Source: Candidatus Omnitrophota bacterium (GTDB lineage: Bacteria > Omnitrophota > Gorgyraeia > Zapsychrales > Zapsychraceae). Taken from it: 44,769 nt of DNA. The position numbers and the translations under genes were made by a program. Shown here one piece after another: positions 24,783 through 33,658 of the stretch; positions within the stretch are counted from its first letter, which is position 1; every line of letters begins with the position of its first letter. The stretch covers positions 31,787 through 76,555 of the forward strand of contig JAGQKV010000013.1 of the NCBI GenBank assembly GCA_020429915.1. Direction: 5' to 3'. The notes below the pieces were generated by a model. That model was not told where the DNA came from. It ran no database searches and was given only the letters and a program-made list of their open reading frames with translations.

Positions 24783-26921
24783 GTGATAACATTTCGGGAA
24801 GATAACCATATCGGCTATGTGGAGTTCGACGATCCCGACGCCAAGGTGAACGTATTGGGCGCGAATGCCCTCGCCCGGCTGACGCAGATCGTCTCCGACC
24901 TGGGAACGATCAGCAATCTCAAGGCGGTCGTTTTCCAAAGTCGTAAACCGGGGGTGTTCATTGCCGGCGCGGACATCCGTGAGATCCAGAGTATCAACGA
25001 ACTGGAGGATGCCCGGACCAAGGTGCGTGTCGGTCAGGACCTCTTTGACGCGATTGAAGATTTGAAAATCCCGACAGTGGCTTTCATCGACGGCGTGGCT
25101 TTGGGCGGCGGCTGCGAACTGGCGCTGGCCTGTCTGTATCGCGTTGCTACATTCAACGACAAGGTCAAGATCGGATTGCCCGAGGTGAATCTCGGGGTGA
25201 TGCCCGGATTCGGCGGGACCTACCGCTTGCCGCGGATTATCGGATTGACCGAGTCGCTGAAACTTATTCTCGCCGGGAAGCCGGTCGACGGACGCAAGGC
25301 GCTGCGCATCGGGCTGGTGGACAAATTGATCCCGTCTGCCGGGGCTGAAGCTCATCTGCTTGAGTATATTCATCGGATCGTCGAGAAGAATGTCAAAAAG
25401 AAACGCTACCGGCCGCCGCGGAGCAAGGGGATGATCGGGGTCCTTGAGCGTTTTCGCCCGTTGCACGGATTGATTTTTAAACAGTCCCGGCAAAACGTGA
25501 TGGCTCTCACCAAAGGGCGCTATCCCGCTCCGCTCAAGGCGCTGGAGACGATTCAACAAAATTTCTATGTGAAACGGCCGCGGGCCTTGGAGCTGGAGCG
25601 CGAGGCCTTTGCCGAGCTGGCGATCACGGACATCTCCAAGAACCTGATCCACGTATTTTTCCTCATGGAGAAATATAAGAAGCTCAAGCTTCCCGGCGGT
25701 GAGGATCTCAGCGCCGACATCCGGCATATGTCGGTGCTGGGTGCCGGTGTCATGGGCGGCGGCATCGCACAACTGCTGGCCTCACGCGGCATATGGGTGC
25801 GGCTGAAGGATATTAACTTTGAGGCCCTGGCGCAGGGGCTGCGGGCCGCGGTCAAGATCTTCTCAGAGGCGGTGAAGAAACGCCGGATCACCAAGGCGGA
25901 GGCCGAACGCCGGATGGGGCAGATCACCCCGACGCTCGATTACAGCGGATTCGGTCATACCGATATGGTGATTGAGGCGGTGGTCGAGAATATGGATATC
26001 AAGAAAAGCGTCTTTCAGGAACTGGACGGCGTCGTCGGGCCGCACACGATTTTGGCCACCAATACGTCAGCCCTGTCCGTTACCGAGATGGCCTCCGTCG
26101 TGAAGGACCCGTCCCGCGTGGTCGGTTTTCATTTCTTCAATCCCGTTCATCGCATGCCGCTGGTGGAGATCATCACCACGGACCGGACCTCCGCAGCCAC
26201 CACCGCGACGGCGTTGGGGCTGGCCAAACGCTTGGGCAAGACGCCGGTCGTGGTCAAAGACTCCAGCGGTTTTTTGGTGAACCGGATCCTGCTGGTCTAT
26301 ATGGCTGAGGCGGGACGCATTCTTGAGGAGACCGGGGACCCGGAGCACATCGATCAGGTGATCACGGATTTCGGTATGCCGATGGGCCCGTTCTTGCTAT
26401 CCGATGAAGTCGGGCTGGACGTCGGTTTGAAGGTGATGCGCATTCTGCAGGATAGTTTCGGGGACCGTTACCGGCCGGTTAAGATATTCGACAAATTGCT
26501 GGAACATAAAAAGCTCGGCAAGAAAACCGGGACCGGTTTTTACCGACATAATCGCCGGGCGCGCAGTATCGATCCCGTGGTCATCGGGATGCTGGACCGC
26601 AGCCAAGTTCATAGCGTGGCCGATCCCGTCATCCAGAAGAGGCTCATCTATCTCATGATAAATGAGGCGGCCCGCTGTCTCGAGGAGGGTGTGGTCGACG
26701 AGCCCCACGCGGTGGATGTGGGGATGATTTTCGGGACGGGTTTTCCGCCGTTTCGGGGGGGGCTGTTATATTACGCGGACAAGATCGGGATCGGCGAGGT
26801 GGTCGACGAGCTGATCCGGTTTCAGGATCAATACCACTCCGATAGGTTCGCGCCCTGCGAATATCTTAAACGCCTTAAGGAGCAACAATCAACGTTTTAC
26901 AGCACAGGTGGCGTCTCATGA
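24783..26921 (+). CDS. Enoyl-CoA hydratase / 3-hydroxyacyl-CoA dehydrogenase fusion (FadB/FadJ type)
   Basis: The 712-residue bifunctional enzyme does the hydration and second oxidation of beta-oxidation. It starts at GTG after AGGAG. The N-terminal crotonase domain (1-190) has the oxyanion-hole segments AGADIRE and GGGCELALA, and LPEVNLGVMPGFGG with the catalytic Glu residues. The NAD-binding domain begins at VLGAGVMGGG (near 320), with TNTSALSVTEMA and the catalytic His in GFHFFNPVHRMP. The C-terminal 3HCDH domains follow (SSGFLVNRI). All key residues are present. The stop overlaps the next start by ATGA. Confidence 0.95.
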   Translation: MITFREDNHIGYVEFDDPDAKVNVLGANALARLTQIVSDLGTISNLKAVVFQSRKPGVFIAGADIREIQSINELEDARTKVRVGQDLFDAIEDLKIPTVAFIDGVALGGGCELALACLYRVATFNDKVKIGLPEVNLGVMPGFGGTYRLPRIIGLTESLKLILAGKPVDGRKALRIGLVDKLIPSAGAEAHLLEYIHRIVEKNVKKKRYRPPRSKGMIGVLERFRPLHGLIFKQSRQNVMALTKGRYPAPLKALETIQQNFYVKRPRALELEREAFAELAITDISKNLIHVFFLMEKYKKLKLPGGEDLSADIRHMSVLGAGVMGGGIAQLLASRGIWVRLKDINFEALAQGLRAAVKIFSEAVKKRRITKAEAERRMGQITPTLDYSGFGHTDMVIEAVVENMDIKKSVFQELDGVVGPHTILATNTSALSVTEMASVVKDPSRVVGFHFFNPVHRMPLVEIITTDRTSAATTATALGLAKRLGKTPVVVKDSSGFLVNRILLVYMAEAGRILEETGDPEHIDQVITDFGMPMGPFLLSDEVGLDVGLKVMRILQDSFGDRYRPVKIFDKLLEHKKLGKKTGTGFYRHNRRARSIDPVVIGMLDRSQVHSVADPVIQKRLIYLMINEAARCLEEGVVDEPHAVDVGMIFGTGFPPFRGGLLYYADKIGIGEVVDELIRFQDQYHSDRFAPCEYLKRLKEQQSTFYSTGGVS

Positions 26922-27475
26922 ACAGAAGAACGAAAATAGTGTACATCTCCGGGGGGATCGGCTTGATCCTCATTATCACCGTCGTCACGCTCTATTTGTT
27001 GCAGTACAAGTATCGCCGGTATACCGACAAGGCGCGCGGATTCTCGATCGAGTATCCCGCGCAATGGGAGATAATGAAGGATTACGGCGGTGCGGCGGTC
27101 GTCTTTAAGTCGCCGCTCGACGGTCCGCTGGACGTCTTTCACGAGAACGTCAATATCGTGGTTCAGGATATTTCGCACGATCCGCTTTCTTTGCGGGAGT
27201 ACAGTGACCGGGCGATTTATCAGATGGAAGTGACGTTTATGCAGAACTTTGAACTGGAAGAGTCCACCGCCGTGGCCACACTGGGAGGCTATCCGGCATA
27301 CAAAATCATCTTTACGGGTCACGGTCCGAACACCGAACTTCGCTACTATATGACATGGATTGTTCTCGACAAGGTCAAGGCCTATCAGGTGAACTACACC
27401 GCGCTTCCATCGCAATTCGACAAATACGATCTGATGGTCGAACGCATGCTGGCGTCGTTTAAGGTCCTGCGGTAA
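26918..27475 (+). CDS. PsbP/DUF1795-like membrane-anchored protein
   Basis: The 185-residue protein has an N-terminal membrane anchor (about 7-28) and a periplasmic domain with the PsbP/DcrB pattern: ARGFSIEYPAQWEIMKDYGG, a later strand NVNIVVQDIS, and GYPAYKIIFTG near the end. These domains are often exported and of unknown role. It overlaps the FadB-like stop, so it is translated with the beta-oxidation enzyme, although no direct link is known. Confidence 0.7.
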   Translation: MNRRTKIVYISGGIGLILIITVVTLYLLQYKYRRYTDKARGFSIEYPAQWEIMKDYGGAAVVFKSPLDGPLDVFHENVNIVVQDISHDPLSLREYSDRAIYQMEVTFMQNFELEESTAVATLGGYPAYKIIFTGHGPNTELRYYMTWIVLDKVKAYQVNYTALPSQFDKYDLMVERMLASFKVLR

Positions 27476-27486
27476 CGGTCTTTGAC

Positions 27487-28548
27487 ATGCATAATACAAG
27501 TGAATCTCAATCGCCCGCAGCGGAACCCCGCTGCCCCTACTTCGGCGAATGTGGTGGCTGTCTCTACCAGGATGTGCCGTATCAGGAGGAGTTGAGGCGG
27601 AAGGAAGAAATATTGCGCGAAATTCTGCAGGAAGCCCTGCCCGCTCAAGACCTCTCGATCCGTCCGGTCGAGGCGTCCCCGCGGGAATATCATTACCGTC
27701 ACCGTCTTGATCTACGTTTGCTGAAGACGCGTGAACAAAAGATTTTCGTGGGTTTCTCGCCGAAGGACCGTTTCGGCGTCGTGGATGTGGAGCAGTGTCC
27801 GATTGCCATGGGCGCGGTGTCCGACTTTATTCCGGAACTCAAGCGCCAAGCGGCAGCTGTGCTCCCGAGTGAATACCGCCTGGCCAATCTGGTGGTGCGT
27901 TGCGGCGACGAGGGGCGGGTCCATTGGGGCGGGATCGGCAAACGTTCGTTGCGGCAACAGCCCGAAGATTATCTGTGGACCGAAGTGAACGGCCTCAAAG
28001 TGTACTACGCGCTTGATACGTTTTTTCAGGCGAATTTGTCGATATTACCCCGCCTGTTTGAAGTCATCCGCCGTATGCCGGTATGGTCGCCGGACGTGAC
28101 CTTCTTGGATCTGTACGGCGGGGTGGGCTTGTTTTGTATGGGATTGTCCGGCCGGTACGGCCGGGCCGTGCTGATCGAAGACAGCAAGAATTCGATCCAG
28201 CTGGCCCATTATAATGTCCTGAAGCATCGGTTAAATGATATCACGGTTATCGAAAGCCGGGTCGAGGATGTGTTGGATAAAGTCCTGACGGAACTGACGG
28301 GGCCGGCAGTGGCCATGATAGATCCGCCGCGCGCCGGGCTTTCGGCCGAAGCGCGCGCCATGCTGAACGCGGCGGGAGGGCGGATCGGGCAGCTGTTGTA
28401 TTTGTCCTGCCAGCCGGAGGCCCTGGGACGGGACCTGCGGGAACTGGCCGGGACATGGCGGGTTCGGGAAATCATCCCGTTTGATTTCTTTCCGAAAACA
28501 CGGCATCTGGAAACTTTGGTCCGGCTCTCGCCGGCGGGGGAGGATTAA
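27487..28548 (+). CDS. RNA (uracil-C5) methyltransferase, RlmD/TrmA family
   Basis: The 353-residue protein belongs to the SAM-dependent m5U methyltransferases. An iron-sulfur site is suggested by CPYFGECGGC (Cys16, Cys22, Cys25) plus a later Cys in VEQCPIA. The SAM pocket has FLDLYGGVGLF; the catalytic Cys is in YLSCQPEAL and the general-base Glu in HLETLVRL. The usual N-terminal TRAM domain is missing, which makes it shorter than RlmD of E. coli. Substrate (23S rRNA or tRNA) cannot be decided. It is co-oriented within the fatty-acid cluster without obvious functional link. Confidence 0.85.
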   Translation: MHNTSESQSPAAEPRCPYFGECGGCLYQDVPYQEELRRKEEILREILQEALPAQDLSIRPVEASPREYHYRHRLDLRLLKTREQKIFVGFSPKDRFGVVDVEQCPIAMGAVSDFIPELKRQAAAVLPSEYRLANLVVRCGDEGRVHWGGIGKRSLRQQPEDYLWTEVNGLKVYYALDTFFQANLSILPRLFEVIRRMPVWSPDVTFLDLYGGVGLFCMGLSGRYGRAVLIEDSKNSIQLAHYNVLKHRLNDITVIESRVEDVLDKVLTELTGPAVAMIDPPRAGLSAEARAMLNAAGGRIGQLLYLSCQPEALGRDLRELAGTWRVREIIPFDFFPKTRHLETLVRLSPAGED

Positions 28549-28550
28549 GC

Positions 28551-28847
28551 ATGGAAAAAAGTGAAGTCCCGTTTGAGAAAAAAATATTTGTCTGTACCAA
28601 CGGCAATGCCGGCAAGAACGGCTGCTGCGGCGCCCGGCAGGGAGTCGAGATCTTCCAGGCGCTGCGGACCATTGCCAAGGACCGAGGGGTTCATCCGCGG
28701 ATTCGGGTTGCCCAAGCCACCTGTCTGGGGCAGTGCGCGCGCGGGGTCAATGTCATGGTCTTTCCGGACAATGAATGGTATTTCGCGGTCACACCCGACG
28801 ACGTGGCACAGATCGCCGAAGCGCATATCCTCGCGGACGGGGAGTAA
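28551..28847 (+). CDS. Thioredoxin-like 2Fe-2S ferredoxin
   Basis: The 98-residue protein resembles thioredoxin-like 2Fe-2S ferredoxins. Ligands are probably Cys15, Cys25 or Cys26, Cys58 and Cys62 (TCLGQC). It starts 3 nt after the methyltransferase stop. It lies upstream of an acyl-CoA dehydrogenase and could carry electrons from it or serve the iron-sulfur methyltransferase; both are guesses. Confidence 0.85.
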   Translation: MEKSEVPFEKKIFVCTNGNAGKNGCCGARQGVEIFQALRTIAKDRGVHPRIRVAQATCLGQCARGVNVMVFPDNEWYFAVTPDDVAQIAEAHILADGE

Positions 28848-28874
28848 GGACCCGCAGGGGAAAAGGAGGCTGTC

Positions 28875-30728
28875 ATGAGTATGTTTGACAAGAATACCAG
28901 CAAAGAAGCCAGAGAGTCGCTGGAGTTTGCCGAAGACCAGCGTGAAACCGAATGGGTTCATCCCAGTTTCGCGTTGCAGTTGTTCCACGGACATGTCGAC
29001 TGGGGCCTGATCCATCCCTTTCCTGAACAAAGCGCCGAAGACAAACAACTCGGCGACGAATACGTCGCCAGGCTGAAGGATTTTCTTGTCAAGAATCTCG
29101 ATCCCGACGAAGTCGATCGCACCGGCATTATTCCCGAAAAAGTCTACCACGGATTAGCCCAGCTGGGGGCCTTTGCCATCAAGGTTCCCAAGGAGTACGG
29201 CGGTCTGGGCATGAGCCAGGTGAACTACAACCGGGCCATTCATCTGGTGGCCAGCTATTGCGGTTCGACGGCGGTCCTGCTGTCCGCGCATCAGAGTATC
29301 GGCGTGCCGCAGCCGCTCAAGCTGTTCGGTACCGAGGCGCAGAAGAAAAAATATTTGCCGATGTTCGGCAAAGGAACGGTCTCGGCATTTGCTCTCACCG
29401 AGCCGTCGGTGGGGAGTGATCCGCGTAACATGACCACCACGGCCACGCCCACCGAGGACGGGACGCATTTTCTGCTTAACGGGGACAAGTTGTGGTGCAC
29501 CAACGGCCTGATCGCCGGCGTCATCGTAGTCATGGCCGTCACGCCGCCGAAAATGGTGAAGGGGAAAGAGCGTAAACAGATCACCGCGTTTATCGTGGAG
29601 ATGGATACCCCCGGCATCGAAAAAGTCCATCGCTGTCAGTTTCTGGGGCTGCACGGAATTCAAAACGGCCTGTTGCGGTTCAAGGACGTGAAAGTCCCGC
29701 GGGAGAATATCATCGGGGCTGAGGGTGACGGCCTGCGGTTGGCGTTGACGACGCTCAACACCGGTCGTCTCACACTTCCGGCGGCTTCCGTCGGGATATG
29801 CAAGTGGTGTCTGCATGTGGTGCGGGAATGGTCGACGCAGCGCGTTCAGTGGGGATCGCCGATCGGTGAGCATGAGGCGATCGGACTCAAGCTGGGTTAT
29901 ATTGCGGGGCACACCTTCGCGATGGACGCCCTGACGTGGCTGTGCTCGCACATGGGCGACGACAAAAAGAAGGATATCCGCCTGGAAGCGGCCATGGCCA
30001 AATATTTTTGTACGCATCACGCGTGGCGGATCGCCGATGAGACCCTGCAAATCCGCGGCGGTCAGGGCTATGAAAACGCCGAGTCCCTGCGCGCCCGCGG
30101 TATGGAACCTTGGCCGGTGGAGCGCGTTTTGCGGGACTGCCGCATCAACATCATTATCGAGGGGACCTCGGAGATCATGCATTTGTTTATCGCCCGTGAG
30201 GCCCTCGATCCGCATTTGAGCAAGGCCCTGCCGCTGCTCAGCGGCAAAACGCCGCTGAACGAGAAGTTCAGGACACTGGGCAGGTTGGCCGCCCACTATG
30301 CCGTTTGGTACCCCAAACTTTATCTTCCCTCGACACAAGCCTTCGGCGATCTGCATCCGCAGCTGCAGGGGCATATGCACTATTGTCAGCGCGCCAGCAA
30401 GCGGCTCGCCCGGCTGATGTTCCATCAGATGGCCAAACATCAGCAACGGCTGGCTAGCAAACAGTCGATTCTCAACCGCATCGTGGATGTCGGCGTCGAG
30501 CTTTTCGCCGTGGCCGCGACGTGCGCCTATGCCGATCATTTAGTTAAGTCCGGCGGAAATAAGGAAAACGCGCTGGAGCTGGCCGATCTGTATTGCCGCA
30601 GCGCGCGTCAGTATATCAGCCGGCAATTCTCGGATTCCCGTGCGAACCATGACGCCGCTTCTCTGAAGGTCGCCAAAAAGGTCATGGCCAAAGAATATGC
30701 CTGGCTGGAAGACGATATTATCGTATAA
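28875..30728 (+). CDS. Acyl-CoA dehydrogenase, VLCAD-like long form
   Basis: The 617-residue FAD enzyme does the first oxidation of beta-oxidation. AAAAGGAGG lies upstream. It is much longer than MCAD (about 400); the C-terminal extension (about 450-617) is typical of VLCAD/ACAD9-like enzymes that act on long chains and associate with membranes. Motifs: FALTEPSVGSD (flavin and substrate contacts), RGGQGYEN and the catalytic Glu429 in IIEGTSEIM. No electron-transfer flavoprotein is in the window. The ferredoxin just upstream may be relevant. Confidence 0.93.
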   Translation: MSMFDKNTSKEARESLEFAEDQRETEWVHPSFALQLFHGHVDWGLIHPFPEQSAEDKQLGDEYVARLKDFLVKNLDPDEVDRTGIIPEKVYHGLAQLGAFAIKVPKEYGGLGMSQVNYNRAIHLVASYCGSTAVLLSAHQSIGVPQPLKLFGTEAQKKKYLPMFGKGTVSAFALTEPSVGSDPRNMTTTATPTEDGTHFLLNGDKLWCTNGLIAGVIVVMAVTPPKMVKGKERKQITAFIVEMDTPGIEKVHRCQFLGLHGIQNGLLRFKDVKVPRENIIGAEGDGLRLALTTLNTGRLTLPAASVGICKWCLHVVREWSTQRVQWGSPIGEHEAIGLKLGYIAGHTFAMDALTWLCSHMGDDKKKDIRLEAAMAKYFCTHHAWRIADETLQIRGGQGYENAESLRARGMEPWPVERVLRDCRINIIIEGTSEIMHLFIAREALDPHLSKALPLLSGKTPLNEKFRTLGRLAAHYAVWYPKLYLPSTQAFGDLHPQLQGHMHYCQRASKRLARLMFHQMAKHQQRLASKQSILNRIVDVGVELFAVAATCAYADHLVKSGGNKENALELADLYCRSARQYISRQFSDSRANHDAASLKVAKKVMAKEYAWLEDDIIV

Positions 30729-30743
30729 GACGGGCGAGAGGTT

Positions 30744-32822
30744 ATGATGAACGCATTTCTGAACCGTTTTAACACGGTTAAACAGATTCCTATTTTTGCC
30801 AAGCTCAATTGGTATGATCTGCAGCGCATTGCCCGCAAGTCGACATTGGAGGAGTTTAAAAAGGGTGAGGTGATTTGCCGTCAGGGGACTCCGCCGGACT
30901 TTTTCTACTGCCTTGTCTCCGGCCGGCTGCGGACATACACGACCAACGACAAAGGCCGGATGGATAATGTCGAATTCATCCATCGGGGCGTTCACTTCGG
31001 CATCATTTCCCTGCTCACCGGCGAGAATCACACGCTGACCTACGAAGCGGTCAATAATTCCACGGTCCTCAAGATAGAAAAGACCCAGTTCCATCAGATC
31101 CTCACCTCCATCCCGGCGCTGAGTATCGAGCTCAATCAAAGTCTGTCCAAACGTGTGCGCAGTGCGATCAGCGGCGTGAAGACGATCTTCGAGAGTACGA
31201 TCATATCCGTTTACAGCCCGGTGCGCTCGGCCGGCAGTTCCACCTATGCGGTCAATCTGGCGATGAGCCTCAAGCAGGAGACCAACAAAAAGGTCGTCTT
31301 CGTCAATTTGGTGCCGGGCCCGTACACGGAGCCTTCAACGCCGGAGCAACAAACCATGCCGCGCTGGAAAAAGGCGCCGGCGGCCATGGGGCCGTTGTTA
31401 TCGGATTCCATGCGGATCGTCCAGGCGATCACCCGGGACGAATCCGGGATCGACCTGATTCATCTCAGCTTCGATCCCAACGGCCCGGCGCTGAAGTCTG
31501 ATGTGGGCCATCTGCTCAGCGCCCTGGTCGGCGACTATCATTACGTGGTGATCGACCTGCCCAATGCCATGGACGACGCCGTTCTGGAGACGCTTACTCA
31601 GTCCGACCTGGTGCATCTGATCACCTCCGACCGGGAGAAGGACCTCCAGTTGACACGCAACGTGATCGATCAGTTGGAACGGGCACTCAAGGCCAGCTTC
31701 CGTGAAGAAAAGATCAAGGTGATTATCCGTGCCTTTCATGCGCAGATTTATCTCTCTTTCGAAGAGATCAACAAGTTCATCGATTTTTATATCTATAATT
31801 CACTGCCGCTGATCATGCCGGAGGATTTGACGCACACGGTGGATACCCCCAGTATGCATTTTCAGCACTGTCACGAGCAGGCTTTGTACGCAAAGACCGT
31901 GCGCCGCATCGCGCGCGAGATCGGCGGGGTCCTGGTCGGGCTGGTGCTGGGCGGCGGGGCCGCGCTGGGAGTCGCACATATCGGCGTTATCCGGGTGCTG
32001 GAAGAGGCGGGGGTGCCGATCGATATTGTGGTGGGCAGCAGCATGGGGGCGCTGGTCGGCGGTTTTTGGGCCTCCGGCATGACCGTCGAAGAATTGGAGG
32101 GTGCGGCCCGAGAATTCGAGAAACCCGTCGACACCTTGACTAAATTATATTCGCTGCCAAATCCGCTTCGAGGGCTGGTGGGATCAAGAAGGGTCAAAGC
32201 ATGGCTCAAGAAGCATGTTGGTAATAAAACGTTTTACAGCGTCCGGATTCCCTTCAAAGCTGTGGCCTTTGATCTTGTTCGGCGGCAAGATGTGATCATC
32301 GAAAGCGGTTCTCTGGTGGACGGTATCCGCCGAAGCATCTCCATTCCGGGTGTCTTTTCGCCCTTGTCGGAAAACGGGATGGAGATCATCGACGGCGGCG
32401 TTCTCAATCCGTTGCCTACTGACGTGATGGTCGGGCTGGGGATCAAGCGGATCATCGCCGTCAACGTGCTTCAGTCGCCGGAGGATGTGATGGCTGGCGT
32501 TGAGTACTTTCAGCGGCAACTAGACGCTCGCGCGGTGGTTACGTTTATTCAAAATCCGTTTCATTTTGTTGGATTCCGAATCGGTCGGTTTTTTCACTGG
32601 ATGTTTAATCCCATCATCCCGGACATTATCATACGAACTTTACAGGCCAGTGAATATGTTATCGCTGAACAAAGCGCTCAGCAGGCGGACGTGGTCATCC
32701 ATCCGGAGCTGGTCGGCGTCAACTGGCATGAACTCGACAAGGTCGATCAATTGCTGGAAGCCGGTGTGGAGGCCGCGCGGCAGAAGCTCCCCGAAATTAA
32801 ACGCATGCTTGAAGAGGATTAA
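30744..32822 (+). CDS. Cyclic-nucleotide-binding / ParA-like / patatin lipase fusion
   Basis: The 692-residue protein has three parts. Residues 15-150 are a cNMP-binding domain (RQGTPPDFFYCLVSGRL, jelly-roll strands). Residues 152-385 resemble a ParA/MinD/CpaE P-loop ATPase: VYSPVRSAGSSTYAVNLA replaces the usual KGGVGKT, so the Walker Lys is missing, while VVIDLPNAMDD keeps the Walker B-like position. Residues 395-600 are a patatin lipase: oxyanion GGGAALGVAHIGV (403-415), nucleophile Ser433 in GSSMG, and Asp550 in DGG. NTE-type phospholipases also join cNMP and patatin domains. It is the last gene of the fatty-acid cluster, 15 nt after the dehydrogenase. No signal peptide is seen. Confidence 0.9.
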   Translation: MMNAFLNRFNTVKQIPIFAKLNWYDLQRIARKSTLEEFKKGEVICRQGTPPDFFYCLVSGRLRTYTTNDKGRMDNVEFIHRGVHFGIISLLTGENHTLTYEAVNNSTVLKIEKTQFHQILTSIPALSIELNQSLSKRVRSAISGVKTIFESTIISVYSPVRSAGSSTYAVNLAMSLKQETNKKVVFVNLVPGPYTEPSTPEQQTMPRWKKAPAAMGPLLSDSMRIVQAITRDESGIDLIHLSFDPNGPALKSDVGHLLSALVGDYHYVVIDLPNAMDDAVLETLTQSDLVHLITSDREKDLQLTRNVIDQLERALKASFREEKIKVIIRAFHAQIYLSFEEINKFIDFYIYNSLPLIMPEDLTHTVDTPSMHFQHCHEQALYAKTVRRIAREIGGVLVGLVLGGGAALGVAHIGVIRVLEEAGVPIDIVVGSSMGALVGGFWASGMTVEELEGAAREFEKPVDTLTKLYSLPNPLRGLVGSRRVKAWLKKHVGNKTFYSVRIPFKAVAFDLVRRQDVIIESGSLVDGIRRSISIPGVFSPLSENGMEIIDGGVLNPLPTDVMVGLGIKRIIAVNVLQSPEDVMAGVEYFQRQLDARAVVTFIQNPFHFVGFRIGRFFHWMFNPIIPDIIIRTLQASEYVIAEQSAQQADVVIHPELVGVNWHELDKVDQLLEAGVEAARQKLPEIKRMLEED

Positions 32823-32836
32823 TGTTCCCACCTTGG

Positions 32837-32854
32837 CCGGTCCGTCCGGACCGG
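32837..32854. terminator. Convergent hairpin
   Basis: CCGGTCCG (32837-32844) and CGGACCGG (32847-32854) form a tight palindrome in the 49-bp gap between convergent genes. No T-run follows, so it is a weak terminator candidate. Confidence 0.4.
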
Positions 32855-32871
32855 AAGTTCCCCGAAATAAA

Positions 32872-33414
32872 TCAGCGCTGTTGGCGCATTCTTTTTTGAT
32901 TGCTTAGTCGGCGTACACGATCCTGATTGGAAAAGGCCTGCACGGTGTCGCGGTTGGTGGTCCGGATGCTGCTGTTTGAGGAGCCCGACGTGCTGCGGTT
33001 GGGCGCCCGTTCCTGATTGGGAAAGTCGTGGACGAGCGACTGGTTGTCCGTGCCGGCGCGTTTCTCGGATTTCAGGCCGGCGTTCTCGGCATTCGTATCG
33101 GTAATGCGGATGTCGCCGCCGGAGCTGAGGGCTTCATCGCCGAGCCGGAATTTGATCGTCTCCAAGCGGCGCCGGGTCATTTCCAGCCGGATGAGGGTAT
33201 AGGTGGTGGGATAATCTTTCTTCACATTCTCCAGGATATCTTCATTGCCCATGATCAGCTGGTAGTACTTGTCCTTCTGTTCCTGGTCATTCATTTTATG
33301 GGCCTGATTGAACAGGTTGACGTAGTTGTGTGTAATCGACTCCACACCCGCATACGCAGGTTGCAGAAAAATCATTAAGCTGAGAGGAATCACGAGTAAG
33401 GCTCGGTGCGACAT
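32872..33414 (-). CDS. Exported protein with basic Asn/Arg/Gln-rich tail (paralog 1)
   Basis: I start at the ATG at 33414, 5 nt after AAGGGAG (180 aa). Residues 1-22 form a signal peptide ending AYA. A helical region (about 25-90) holds YYQLIMGNEDILENVKKDYP, and a low-complexity C-terminal tail is rich in Asn, Arg, Gln and Ser (FPNQERAPNRS, RTTNRD, FSNQDRVRRLSNQKR). The next minus-strand gene at 33659-34252 is a clear paralog with the same order of parts. I recognise no family. The basic tail might bind nucleic acid, envelope polymer or a partner; this is speculation. Confidence 0.75.
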   Translation of the reverse strand: MSHRALLVIPLSLMIFLQPAYAGVESITHNYVNLFNQAHKMNDQEQKDKYYQLIMGNEDILENVKKDYPTTYTLIRLEMTRRRLETIKFRLGDEALSSGGDIRITDTNAENAGLKSEKRAGTDNQSLVHDFPNQERAPNRSTSGSSNSSIRTTNRDTVQAFSNQDRVRRLSNQKRMRQQR

Positions 33415-33658
33415 GGGTGCTCCCTTCTGAATGAAATGCACGCGCCGGGACGGTGGGCGTCACGGAAATTGGTCTTATTCTGGGATCAGCTGTAAAGAAT
33501 ACCGGGAAAGGCCGGTGGGGAAATTCTTACGGGGAATGCGCTGAGTTTGTCCCGTTGATTATCTTGGTTGCCACTCACAAACAATATATCACATCGTCTG
33601 GACGAAATAAGTATTTATTAAGAAAAATGAGATTTAAGTACTATTGCGTAGGAACGGT

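Noticed and set aside
29154-30539. 461-codon minus-strand frame
   Set aside because: Fully antisense to the acyl-CoA dehydrogenase; high-GC shadow.
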